Source of the DNA: Acidobacteriota bacterium
Lineage (GTDB): Bacteria > Pseudomonadota > Alphaproteobacteria > Caulobacterales > Hyphomonadaceae
NCBI GenBank assembly: GCA_016712445.1
Contig: JADJRB010000001.1
Location: forward strand, 1,178,001-1,242,000
Reading direction: 5' to 3'
Length of the DNA stretch: 64,000 nt
In this document: piece by piece, positions 42,759 through 50,984 of the stretch
Layout: the number at the start of each line of letters is the position of its first letter
Position numbering within the stretch: position 1 is the stretch's first letter
The notes under the pieces: generated by a model
Told to the model about the DNA's origin: nothing
The model's database searches: none
Seen by the model: only the letters and a program-made list of their open reading frames with translations
Program-made: the position numbers and the translations under genes

Positions 42759-43445
42759 ATGACCGGCAAGAAGCACATCCTCATCGTCGATGACGAGGCC
42801 GATTTCCGGGAAACCCTGTCCGAACAGTTCGAGCTCAGCGACGGCTTCGCGGTCTCCAGCGCCGGAACCGGCGAAGAGGCCCTGACGCTGGCCGCCGCAC
42901 AGCGGGTCGATGTCATCGTGCTGGATGTCGACATGCCGGGCATCAACGGCATCGAGACGTGCCGCCGCCTGCGGGCGGCCGGCGTGCGCGCGCCGATCAT
43001 CATGCTCACCGGCCGCACCGGCGAAGCCGATACGGTCGCCGGCCTCGATGCCGGCGCCAACGACTATGTCGCCAAGCCTTTCACCTTTTCCGTCCTGCTC
43101 GCCCGCGTGCGCGCCCAGCTGCGCAGTTTCGAGCAGACCGAGGACGCGACCTTCGAGATCGGGCCATACGAGTTCCGCCCGTCGACCAAGACGCTGCGCA
43201 CCAAGGAAGGCAAGCGCATCCGCCTGACGGAGAAGGAAACCGAGATCCTGAAATACCTCTATCGCGCCGGTGGCCGGTCGGTGGCGCGCGAGACGCTGCT
43301 TTCGGAAGTCTGGGGCTACAACGCCGCCGTCACCACGCACACGCTCGAGACACATATCTACCGCCTTCGTCAGAAAGTGGAGCCGGACCCCTCAAACGCC
43401 CGCCTGCTGATGACCGATCCGGGCGGCTACCGCCTGCAGCCGTGA
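42759..43445 (+). CDS. cenR: OmpR-family response regulator (CenR-like)
   Basis: 228 aa. Receiver domain with Asp11-Asp12, phospho-acceptor Asp56 (IVLDVDMPG) and Lys106 (VAKPF). Winged-helix output domain (KETEILKYLYRAGGRSVARETLLSEVWGY, TTHTLETHIYRLRQKVEPD). Its sequence closely follows CenR, the essential envelope regulator of Caulobacter, but the kinase CenK is not in view, so the name is an inference. ATG 42759 has AAGGA at good spacing. Confidence 0.8.
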   Translation: MTGKKHILIVDDEADFRETLSEQFELSDGFAVSSAGTGEEALTLAAAQRVDVIVLDVDMPGINGIETCRRLRAAGVRAPIIMLTGRTGEADTVAGLDAGANDYVAKPFTFSVLLARVRAQLRSFEQTEDATFEIGPYEFRPSTKTLRTKEGKRIRLTEKETEILKYLYRAGGRSVARETLLSEVWGYNAAVTTHTLETHIYRLRQKVEPDPSNARLLMTDPGGYRLQP

Positions 43446-43888
43446 TCGTCCGCCCGGCGACGCCCGCCGACTATGCCGTCCTCGCGGACCTCTGGTTCGA
43501 CAGCTGGATGTCGATCGGCATCTCCAACGATACCGACCTCAGCCGCGAGGGCGTACGCGCGCGCTTCTACAATGACGCCGCAACGAAGTGGGACTTGTTC
43601 ACAGCTGAGGACGGCGACCGCCTGCACGGTCTGCTCGCCCTCGTTCCCACGGAAGCCCGGATCGACCAGATCTTCGTCGACCCGGAAGGGAAGGGAACAG
43701 GCATCGGCCGCCTCCTTATGGACTATGCCAAGCGATGCTTGCCGGACGGCATCGTGCTTGTGACGCATACGGACAACCTGCGCGCCCGCGCCTTCTACAC
43801 GCATCACGGCTTCACGCTCGAGCGGACCGAGGAAGACCCTGTCCACCGCCGCCAGAAATGCCACTATGCTTGGCGGCCGGGCAGCTAG
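43442..43888 (+). CDS. GNAT-family N-acetyltransferase
   Basis: 148 aa. Acetyl-CoA binding motif A in DQIFVDPEGKGTGIGRLLMDYAKRCLPDGIVLVTHTDN, with ARAFYTHHGFTLERT as motif B. GTG start overlapping the regulator stop (GTGA), suggesting co-translation. Substrate unknown. Confidence 0.88.
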   Translation: MIVRPATPADYAVLADLWFDSWMSIGISNDTDLSREGVRARFYNDAATKWDLFTAEDGDRLHGLLALVPTEARIDQIFVDPEGKGTGIGRLLMDYAKRCLPDGIVLVTHTDNLRARAFYTHHGFTLERTEEDPVHRRQKCHYAWRPGS

Positions 43889-44694
43889 GCTTTCACCTCA
43901 ACACTGATCGGTGCGTGGTCGGAAGGTTTCCATCCGCCGCGCCAGGCGAGATGCACCTTGAAACTGTCGACCTTCGTGTCGGCCAGTGCGTCCTTGTTCG
44001 CCCAGATATGATCGAGCCTGCGGCCCTTGTTGGCCGCCGCCCAGTCCGCCGCGCGGTAGCTCCACCACGAATACAGCTTCTGCGATTCCGGCACCGCCAG
44101 ACGCGCAATGTCGGCAAACCCGGCCACCTTGCGCCCGTCTTCCAGCCGCTCGGTTTCCTCCGGCGTGTGCGAGACGATCTTCAGCAGCTGCTTGTGCGAC
44201 CAGACGTCATGCTCATGCGGGGCGACGTTGAGGTCGCCGACGAGGATACGCCGCGCGCCTTTCGGCAGCTTCTTGTAAGCCGGGCCCAGCCGGTCGAGGA
44301 AATCCAGCTTGTGGGCAAACTTGTCGTTCTCCGCCGGGTCGGGAATGTCGCCGCCGGCCGGCAGGTAGATGTTGTGGATCTCGAGGCCGTTCTTCAGCCG
44401 CGCCGCGATCACGCGCGCATGTCCTTCGCGGCAGAGGTCGGGGGCATCGATCTGCTCAAGCGGCACCCGCGAGGCAATCGCCACGCCGGCATGTCCGCCG
44501 CGTTGCCCGCGCATCAATACGTGGCCCAGCCCCATGTCCTTGAACACTTTCAGCGGAAACTCGCCGTCCTGGCATTTTGTCTCCTGCAGGCAGACGACGT
44601 CCGGCTTCTCGGCCGCAACGAAGCCTTCGACATTCGGCGCGCGCAGGCGCACGGAGTTGATGTTCCAGCTGACGATCTTGAGGGCTTTGGGCAT
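43885..44694 (-). CDS. xthA: Exodeoxyribonuclease III (AP endonuclease)
   Basis: 269 aa. DNA-repair exonuclease/AP endonuclease of the EEP fold: IVSWNINSVRLRAPNV, VCLQETKCQD with metal-binding Glu, NIYLPAGGDIPDP, LVGDLNVAPHEHDVW, LDHIWANKDAL, SDHAPISVEV with catalytic Asp-His. Overlaps the acetyltransferase end by 4 bp. Confidence 0.94.
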   Translation of the reverse strand: MPKALKIVSWNINSVRLRAPNVEGFVAAEKPDVVCLQETKCQDGEFPLKVFKDMGLGHVLMRGQRGGHAGVAIASRVPLEQIDAPDLCREGHARVIAARLKNGLEIHNIYLPAGGDIPDPAENDKFAHKLDFLDRLGPAYKKLPKGARRILVGDLNVAPHEHDVWSHKQLLKIVSHTPEETERLEDGRKVAGFADIARLAVPESQKLYSWWSYRAADWAAANKGRRLDHIWANKDALADTKVDSFKVHLAWRGGWKPSDHAPISVEVKA

Positions 44695-44727
44695 AAGCCT
44701 GCCTAGCAGGGCAGCCCCAAACGTCAA

Positions 44728-44756
44728 CGCGCCCGAACGCGGGGAGTTCGGGCGCG
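44728..44756. other. Strong hairpin between xthA and lolA
   Basis: A perfect 11-bp stem CGCGCCCGAAC/GTTCGGGCGCG with a 7-nt loop in the 241-bp gap after lolA. No T-run on either side. It may end the lolA transcript or lie in the xthA leader. The rest of the gap (44757-44935) shows nothing recognisable. Confidence 0.5.
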
Positions 44757-44935
44757 CCGGACGCTTCGGGGAGCGTCGTTATTTGACCTCGGCAAGAAGC
44801 CAGGGTCTCGGCGGTTTCGGAAGGTTCACAGCGGGGGGTCGGTGCTGCGCGAGGTTTCCTCATCCGTCGACAGTTGCATTAATGTCACTGCGCTGGGGAT
44901 TCGCAAGTTAATTGGACGTAACACCCCTTGACCGG

Positions 44936-45598
44936 TCAGCGGTTGTCAAAATCCCGCAGGATGAACAGGCGCGGGTTGAGCTTGGCGCCCGTCTCGACAT
45001 TGCTGAGCAGCACCGATGTGCTCCCGCCGCTGGCATCCACCGTGCGCCAGCCGGTCAGCGTGTTCTCGCTGCCAGACAGTATCAGCGTCAGCGTGCCTTC
45101 GGTCTCGCCCGACTTGTCGCGCACCGTGATGTTCGTCTTGCCGCCGCTGCGGCGCACATCGATCACTTCGGCCTGTGCCTCGAAATCCAGCTTGTCCGAC
45201 AACAGCATCGACAGCGGCGTCGACGACAGCGGCACGCGGTCGGTGGTTTCCAGCTCGCTGTCCTGCAGCGCCACGGTCGTGCCGTTGCTCACCAGCACCA
45301 GCGGCACCGGGTCATCATAGTCGAACCGCACCTTGCCGGGGCGCGACAGGGCAAACTGGCCGGTCGAGAACGAGCCGTCCGGCGAATACTGCTCGAAATT
45401 GCCGCGCGCGGTCTTCACGCCCGCCAGCGCCTTGGAGGCTTCCTTCAGGATCTTGGTCCGCTCGGCGGCGCTCAGCGGCGCAGCGGCCTGCGCAGGGGCC
45501 GTCACGGCGGGGCTCGTCGGCACCTGTTTCAGGCCGATGGTCAGCGGCGCGCCCATGATCAGGGCGGCAGTGCTGATGCTGGCAATCAGGTTCATCAT
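44936..45598 (-). CDS. lolA: Outer-membrane lipoprotein carrier protein LolA
   Basis: 220 aa periplasmic chaperone that carries lipoproteins from LolCDE to the outer membrane. Signal-like N-terminus, then LAGVKTARGNFEQYSPDGSFSTGQFALSRPGKVRFDYDDPVPLVLVSNGTTVALQD, the typical LolA strand pattern. ATG 45598 has AAGGAGA upstream. The reading frame continues far upstream without a stop, but that DNA codes on the other strand. Confidence 0.9.
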   Translation of the reverse strand: MMNLIASISTAALIMGAPLTIGLKQVPTSPAVTAPAQAAAPLSAAERTKILKEASKALAGVKTARGNFEQYSPDGSFSTGQFALSRPGKVRFDYDDPVPLVLVSNGTTVALQDSELETTDRVPLSSTPLSMLLSDKLDFEAQAEVIDVRRSGGKTNITVRDKSGETEGTLTLILSGSENTLTGWRTVDASGGSTSVLLSNVETGAKLNPRLFILRDFDNR

Positions 45599-45760
45599 GT
45601 GTCCGGTCTCCTTGGTTGACCTTGGCCGAGGTCTACAGATAGTCGCCTGAACCCGGCCTAAACAGGGCGGTGGGCTGGCGTTTATGCAGAACGCCGCAAC
45701 CGCTTGCAGAGTTTCGGCGGGCATCCCATCTTGCGCCCGTAAACTCAAGGGATACCCGAT

Positions 45761-46648
45761 ATGGCAACGGCAGGCCTCCAGCACACGATCGAAGGCACGG
45801 ACCAGGGCTTCATGGCGGATGTCGTCGAAGCCTCGATGACGCAGCCCGTGATTGTCGACTTCTGGGCGCCGTGGTGCGGCCCCTGCCGCACGCTCGGCCC
45901 GGTCCTCGAGAAAGTCGTCGAGGGCAAGAAGGGCGCGGTGAAGCTCGTCAAGATCAACACCGAAGAGCATCAGGCCTATGCCAGCCAGCTCGGCGTGCGC
46001 TCGATCCCCGCCGTCTATGCCTTCCACAAGGGCCGCCCGGTCGACGGGTTCATGGGCGCGCTGCCGGAATCGCAGGTCTCCGCCTTCATCGAACGCCTCG
46101 TCGGCGGCACCGATAACGCACAGGTGATCGCCGAAGCGCTGTCGCAGGCCGAAGCCGCCAGCCAGGCCGGCGACATCGCGCTCGCCGCCGAAATCTGCGC
46201 CGCCATCCTCCAGGAAGAGCCCGAGAACGTGCCCGCCATCGCCGGTCTCGCCCGCTGCTATCTCGCCAATGGCGACAAGGAACGCGCCCTCGCCACGCTC
46301 GAGATGGTGCCTGAAGCCAAGAAGAACGAAAGCCTCGTGAAGGGCGTGCGCATGGCAATCGAAATGGCTGCCGAAGCGCCAGCCCCGACCGAACTCGACG
46401 CCGCCGTCTCTGCCGTCAACGCCAATCCCGGCGACCACGCCAAGCGTTTCGAACTCGCGGAACAGTACGCCGCGGCCGGGCGTTACAAGGACGCAGCGGA
46501 TCATCTCCTGATCATCCTCTCGGCCAAGCTCGGCTGGGAAGACGGCAAGGCCAAGGACAAGCTGCTGCAGGTGTTCGAAGCGGCCGGCCCGACCGATCCG
46601 GTCACCATTGAAGGCCGCCGCCGCCTCTCGTCGCTGATGTTCGCCTGA
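45761..46648 (+). CDS. Thioredoxin with C-terminal TPR domain (CnoX/YbbN-like)
   Basis: 295 aa. N-terminal thioredoxin domain with WAPWCGPC (Cys39/Cys42), GVRSIPAVYAFHKG and the cis-Pro, followed by about 170 residues of TPR-like helices. Members with this layout are co-chaperone redoxins (CnoX). Unlike the E. coli protein, the CxxC is intact, so redox activity is plausible. Confidence 0.9.
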   Translation: MATAGLQHTIEGTDQGFMADVVEASMTQPVIVDFWAPWCGPCRTLGPVLEKVVEGKKGAVKLVKINTEEHQAYASQLGVRSIPAVYAFHKGRPVDGFMGALPESQVSAFIERLVGGTDNAQVIAEALSQAEAASQAGDIALAAEICAAILQEEPENVPAIAGLARCYLANGDKERALATLEMVPEAKKNESLVKGVRMAIEMAAEAPAPTELDAAVSAVNANPGDHAKRFELAEQYAAAGRYKDAADHLLIILSAKLGWEDGKAKDKLLQVFEAAGPTDPVTIEGRRRLSSLMFA

Positions 46649-46701
46649 CTGCGGACGCCCGCACGGGCTTGTCCTTGAGGTTCGCCAGGAAGGACGCTGC
46701 C

Positions 46702-47346
46702 ATGAGCCAGTACCACAAGACGACCGATCTTCCGGCGACGCTGGCGATTTTCCCGCTGCCGGGCGCGATGCTGTTCCCGCATTGGGAACTGCCGCTCAAC
46801 ATCTTCGAGCCGCGCTACCTCAACATGATCGACGACGCGATGCGCGGCGACCGGATGATCGGAATGGTGCAGACCCTCGGCGGTCCGCGCGAACGTCCGG
46901 ACATCGCGCAGGTCGGCTGCGCCGGGCGCATCACCCGCTACAGCGAAACCGACGACGGCCGCTACCTGATTACGCTCAGCGGCATCTGCCGCTTCCGCGT
47001 CGCGCGCGAACAGGCCGTCACCACGCCCTACCGGAAGGTCACGCCCGACTGGGCGGTGTTTGCCGCGGACCTGCAGCCGGCCTCGGAGTCCGGCCTGCCG
47101 CCGCGCACCCGCCTCGTCAGCGCGCTGCGCACCTACATCGCCGCGCTCGGCCTCGATGCCGACTGGAGCGCCGTCGAGGACGCACCGATGGAAACGCTCG
47201 TCCACGCTCTTGCCGCGGGCTGTCCGTTCGAGGCAGCAGAGAAACAGGCGCTGCTGGAAGCCCCGTCGCTGGCCGACCGGGCCCGCACGCTCATCACCCT
47301 GCTTGAGATCGATGGCCGGGGCGGCGATACTGGACCCCTGCAATAG
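46702..47346 (+). CDS. LON peptidase substrate-binding domain protein
   Basis: 214 aa. Contains only the N-terminal LON domain: LAIFPLPGAMLFPHWELPLNIFEPRYLNMIDDAM, GCAGRITRYSETDDGRYLITLSGICRFRV. No ATPase or protease domain. Known widely in Alphaproteobacteria downstream of the Trx-TPR gene; probably a substrate adaptor. First of a tight trio with Trm112-like and DUF971 genes. Confidence 0.88.
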   Translation: MSQYHKTTDLPATLAIFPLPGAMLFPHWELPLNIFEPRYLNMIDDAMRGDRMIGMVQTLGGPRERPDIAQVGCAGRITRYSETDDGRYLITLSGICRFRVAREQAVTTPYRKVTPDWAVFAADLQPASESGLPPRTRLVSALRTYIAALGLDADWSAVEDAPMETLVHALAAGCPFEAAEKQALLEAPSLADRARTLITLLEIDGRGGDTGPLQ

Positions 47347-47355
47347 GATTCCGCC

Positions 47356-47610
47356 ATGAGCGACCCCGGCCCCGACGCCCCGCCCAGCCCGCATGCGCCG
47401 CCTTCCGGCGTCGATCCGCGCCTGCTGGAACTGCTGATCTGCCCGCTGACGCGCCAGCCGCTGGTTTACGACCGCACGGCGAATGAGCTGGTGTCGAAGA
47501 AGGCGCGCCTTGCCTATCCGATCCGCGGCGGCATTCCGATCATGCTGGCGGAAGAAGCCCGTGACCTCGACCTGCCGGCCGCGCCGGAAGGGGAGGAGGG
47601 GGGCGAATGA
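47356..47610 (+). CDS. Trm112-family protein
   Basis: 84 aa. The core LLELLICPLTRQPLVYDRTANELVSKKARLAYPIRGGIPIMLAEEAR is the Trm112/YcaR fold. In eukaryotes it activates methyltransferases; in bacteria the role is unclear. Only one Cys of the zinc-binding set is present. Overlaps the DUF971 gene by 4 bp. Confidence 0.88.
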   Translation: MSDPGPDAPPSPHAPPSGVDPRLLELLICPLTRQPLVYDRTANELVSKKARLAYPIRGGIPIMLAEEARDLDLPAAPEGEEGGE

Positions 47611-47912
47611 GCGCGCTCGCCTGGCCCGCACGGCTTACCTTCCGCGCCGGCGCGCAGGAAATGTTCGCCGAGTTCGACGACGGCGCGTCCGGCATCGTTT
47701 CCTACAAGCGCCTGCGTGCGGAAAGTCCGTCTGCGGAGGTGCAGGGTCACGGGCGCGGCCCCAGGCCGCCGCAGCCCCCGGTGCCGGAAGACATCCGTGT
47801 GCTGAAGGCCGAGCCGGTCGGGCGCTATGCCGTCCGCATCTTCTTTTCGGATGGCCACTCCAGCGGCCTCTACACCTGGAACATCCTCCGCGCCCTGACG
47901 GTCGGCGACTGA
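47607..47912 (+). CDS. DUF971 domain protein (gamma-butyrobetaine hydroxylase N-terminal-like)
   Basis: 101 aa. Single DUF971 domain with the typical ending IRVLKAEPVGRYAVRIFFSDGHSSGLYTWNILRAL. In other contexts these domains accompany Fe-S cluster proteins. Start ATG overlaps the Trm112 stop. Confidence 0.85.
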   Translation: MSALAWPARLTFRAGAQEMFAEFDDGASGIVSYKRLRAESPSAEVQGHGRGPRPPQPPVPEDIRVLKAEPVGRYAVRIFFSDGHSSGLYTWNILRALTVGD

Positions 47913-47925
47913 CCGCAGGCAGCGC

Positions 47926-49164
47926 CTAGCGCATCAGGCTCGGCAGATGGTCCTGGTCGGCGCTCGCCTGCCTGGCCAGCAGCTTGCGAAGCGGCGCCAC
48001 GCGGTTGGCCGCTGTCAGGGCAAGCCCGCGCAGGCCCTTGAGCATGGCATTGTCGTTCGAGAAGGCCCGGTCGATGAGGTCCATGGTCATCGCCGTCAGG
48101 TTCGAATCGAACCGGCGCCAGTCCTGGTAGCGGGCCAGCACCGTGTCGCTGCCCGGATCAAGGCCCGTCTCGCGCGCCTCCGTCATCACGTCGATCAGTG
48201 CGGCGGCATCTTTAAAGCCTAGGTTCAGGCCTTGCCCGGCCAGCGGATTGATCCGCCGCGCCGCGTCGCCCAGCAGCGCGGTGCGCGGCCCGGTCATGGT
48301 CCGGGCAATCTGCATCACCAGCGGATAGGCGAGGGGAGGGCCCGCGAGGTGCATCTCACCGGCAAAGTGCGCGAACCGGGCATTGAGTTCAGCCTCGATG
48401 GCGTCTTTCGGAAGCTTGGCCAGCGCTTCGGCCGCGCCGGACTTCATGTACCAGGCAAGGTTCGCCCGGTCGCCGGGCAGGGGCAGCGTCGCGAACGGGC
48501 CTTCCGGCGTGAACAGCTGGCGGGCGATCCCGCCATGTGGCCGGCTCAGGGACACATCGGCAGCGAACACCGACTTGCGATAGTCGCGTCCTTCCGAGCG
48601 GATGCCGAGCGCGGTGCGCACCGCCGAATGGATCCCGTCGCAGGCCGCCACCAGACCTGCCTTCAGGGTGCGCCCGTCTTCGAGGTCCAGCTCGGCCCCT
48701 GCAGGGCCCGTCCGCATGCCCGAAAACCGTGCACCGCGCAGCCAAGTCAGGTTGGCCGTGCCACCGGCCACCCGGTCCAGCGCAGCCTGCAGGGCGCCGG
48801 CGGGCACCATCTGACCCAGCGCTTCACCGTCTGTGCCAGCCGGGAGGTCGCCGGTTGAGAACGCGGCATGCGGCGCGCCGAACCAGTGTGTGCCGCCGTC
48901 TTCGGCGTCCAGCCCGTTGAGCGGCGTCGTGGTGCCGGCAAGGTCGCCCTCGATCCCGGCGGCGCACAACAGCCGCCAGCTGCCCCGCACGATCGCGAAA
49001 GTCCTTGTATCTGCAGCATTTGTTGCAGAGGCGGGCCGCCCATCGACGAGCGCAACCGTGAAGCCTGCGCGCGCCGCCAGCACCGCCAGCGATGTGCCGA
49101 CCGGACCCGCGCCGACGACGGCGAGGTCGAATTGCGAAGGCAGGCTGATGTCGGTTTCACCCAT
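47926..49164 (-). CDS. UbiH/UbiF/COQ6-type FAD-dependent hydroxylase
   Basis: 412 aa flavin monooxygenase of ubiquinone synthesis. FAD motif LAVVGAGPVGTSLAVLAARAG, middle motif GLVAACDGIHSAVRTALGI and the GD motif ALLGDAARRINPLAGQGLNLGFKDAAAL. The ring position hydroxylated cannot be told by eye. Divergent from the ammonium transporter. Confidence 0.9.
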   Translation of the reverse strand: MGETDISLPSQFDLAVVGAGPVGTSLAVLAARAGFTVALVDGRPASATNAADTRTFAIVRGSWRLLCAAGIEGDLAGTTTPLNGLDAEDGGTHWFGAPHAAFSTGDLPAGTDGEALGQMVPAGALQAALDRVAGGTANLTWLRGARFSGMRTGPAGAELDLEDGRTLKAGLVAACDGIHSAVRTALGIRSEGRDYRKSVFAADVSLSRPHGGIARQLFTPEGPFATLPLPGDRANLAWYMKSGAAEALAKLPKDAIEAELNARFAHFAGEMHLAGPPLAYPLVMQIARTMTGPRTALLGDAARRINPLAGQGLNLGFKDAAALIDVMTEARETGLDPGSDTVLARYQDWRRFDSNLTAMTMDLIDRAFSNDNAMLKGLRGLALTAANRVAPLRKLLARQASADQDHLPSLMR

Positions 49165-49382
49165 ATGAATGAGGTAGCGATGCTGCACTGCGGCGTCCAG
49201 CGGTGGCATCGAATTGGGCGTTTGGCCGCAAGCGTGCACAACCTTTAGCCAACCGGCCCCGGAATCGGGCGCGGCAAGTGTCTGCCGTGCGACTTTTTCG
49301 GGCAGGCGAAATCATATCGGCTCCGGGAGAGCGCGGGGGGTCCCGAGCTCTGCAGGACCGAAACAGACAGAAGGAGGGGCCC

Positions 49383-50771
49383 ATGGGCCGATTGACTGGA
49401 TTACTGATCCGCGGGGCGACACTTGCGCCGCTGTCACTGCTCACGACGGGTGTGGTGTGGGCGCAGGAGGCGGCGCCGCTGACACTGGAAGAACGCCTGG
49501 CAGCACTCGAAACCGCAACCGCCGTGCCGGCCTATGTGGACAACAGCTACCTGTTCCTGATCGGCGGCCTCGTCGTCATGTTCATGGCCGCCGGGTTCTG
49601 TATGCTCGAGGCGGGCCTCGTGCGCTCCAAGAACGCCGCGATGCAGTCGATGAAGAACGTGCTGCTGTTCGCCGTCGCCGGCCTGATGTTCTGGCTCACT
49701 GGCTACAACCTCGCCTATCCGGGCGACGCCACGCTGATGACCGGCCTCCTGCCCACCAATCTCGCCATCTGGTCGCCGGCCCCGCTGGAGGAAGCCAATG
49801 GCGGCTACTCCTCGGGCTCCGACTGGTTCTTCCAGATGGTGTTCGTCGCCACCGCGGCCTCGATCGTGTCCGGCACCGTTGCCGAGCGCGTGAAGCTGAT
49901 GCCGTTCCTCCTGTTCACCGTTGTCCTCACCGGCGTCATCTATCCGGTGGTCGTGTCGTGGGAATGGGGCGGCGGCTACCTTGACGCCCAGTGGGGCTTC
50001 TCGGACTTCGCCGGCTCGACCCTGGTGCACTCCGTCGGCGGCTGGGCAGCCCTTGCAGGCGCCCTGATCATCGGCCCGCGCACCGGCAAGTATTTCGGCA
50101 AGAACGTCAACCCGATGCCGGGCTCCAACATCCCGCTCGCCGCCCTCGGCACGCTGATCCTGTGGCTCGGCTGGTTCGGCTTCAACGGCGCCTCGCAGCT
50201 CGCTGCCGGCACCATCACCGACATCAACTCCGTCTCGATCATCTTCGTGAACACGAACATGGCCGCTGTCGGTGGTTGCCTCGCCGCGGCCGTCACCACC
50301 GCCGTGCTCTACAAGGGCAAGATCGACGCCACGATGGTCTTCAACGGTGTCATCGCGGGCCTCGTCTCGATCACGGCTGAACCGCTCACCCCGACCATCG
50401 GCCAGGCCGTCCTGATCGGCGCTGTTGGCGGTGTCTTCGTGGTCCTCGCCGTGCCGCTGCTCGACAAGCTGAAGATCGACGACGTCGTCGGCGCCATCCC
50501 GGCCCACCTTGTGTGCGGCATCTGGGGCACCATGATCGTCCCGCTGTCGCATGGCGGCGCGATTGGCCCGAACGAAGCCGGCGACCCGAGCTATCTCGGC
50601 CAGGCGGTCGGCGTCGGCCTCACGGCGGTGTTCGTCCTCGCAGCCTCTACGGTTGTCTGGCTCGTCCTCAAGTTCACCCTCGGCGTGCGCGCCAGCGAGG
50701 AAGACGAGATGATGGGCATGGACCGCGCAGAGGTCGGCCTCGAAGCCTACCCGGAATTCTCCAACCGATAG
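49383..50771 (+). CDS. amt: Ammonium transporter (Amt/MEP/Rh family)
   Basis: 462 aa. Signal-like N-terminus, about 11 membrane helices. ADxxx blocks MEAGLVRSKNAAMQSMKNVL, DFAGSTLVHSVGGWAALAGA and GWFGFNGASQL are family signatures, and the twin His of the pore fall in LVHSVGG and AHLVCG. No glnK gene lies beside it, unusual for amt. AAGGAGGGG gives a strong ribosome site. Confidence 0.95.
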   Translation: MGRLTGLLIRGATLAPLSLLTTGVVWAQEAAPLTLEERLAALETATAVPAYVDNSYLFLIGGLVVMFMAAGFCMLEAGLVRSKNAAMQSMKNVLLFAVAGLMFWLTGYNLAYPGDATLMTGLLPTNLAIWSPAPLEEANGGYSSGSDWFFQMVFVATAASIVSGTVAERVKLMPFLLFTVVLTGVIYPVVVSWEWGGGYLDAQWGFSDFAGSTLVHSVGGWAALAGALIIGPRTGKYFGKNVNPMPGSNIPLAALGTLILWLGWFGFNGASQLAAGTITDINSVSIIFVNTNMAAVGGCLAAAVTTAVLYKGKIDATMVFNGVIAGLVSITAEPLTPTIGQAVLIGAVGGVFVVLAVPLLDKLKIDDVVGAIPAHLVCGIWGTMIVPLSHGGAIGPNEAGDPSYLGQAVGVGLTAVFVLAASTVVWLVLKFTLGVRASEEDEMMGMDRAEVGLEAYPEFSNR

Positions 50772-50799
50772 GCGGGAGCTTTTCCGAAACCTTACCGGG

Positions 50800-50830
50800 C
50801 GCCCCGGCGGAGTGATCCGCCGGGGCGTCT
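50800..50830 (+). terminator. Intrinsic terminator after amt
   Basis: A 12-bp perfect stem CGCCCCGGCGGA/TCCGCCGGGGCG with GTGA loop, then TCTTC. It ends the amt transcript before ftsK. Confidence 0.75.
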
Positions 50831-50984
50831 TCGCATGTAGAAGAATTAACTCGGCCGAATCCCGCAGATTCCGCGCATGTGACGGTAAAAACATGGGAAT
50901 TCCACAGGCTGTGTTTGCCGGGTGTTAAGCCTAACCCGCCAAAGCTGTCGTTCCGTCTCTCGCAAACCCGGAGCGCTTCCCCTC

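Noticed and set aside
44895..44935. CtrA-like site TTAA-N7-TAAC near 44907
   Set aside because: Two mismatches and located after lolA and before no promoter-proximal start.
45599..46504. Long N-terminal extension of the lolA frame
   Set aside because: Overlaps the thioredoxin-TPR gene on the other strand; ATG 45598 has a strong ribosome site and begins the signal-like segment.
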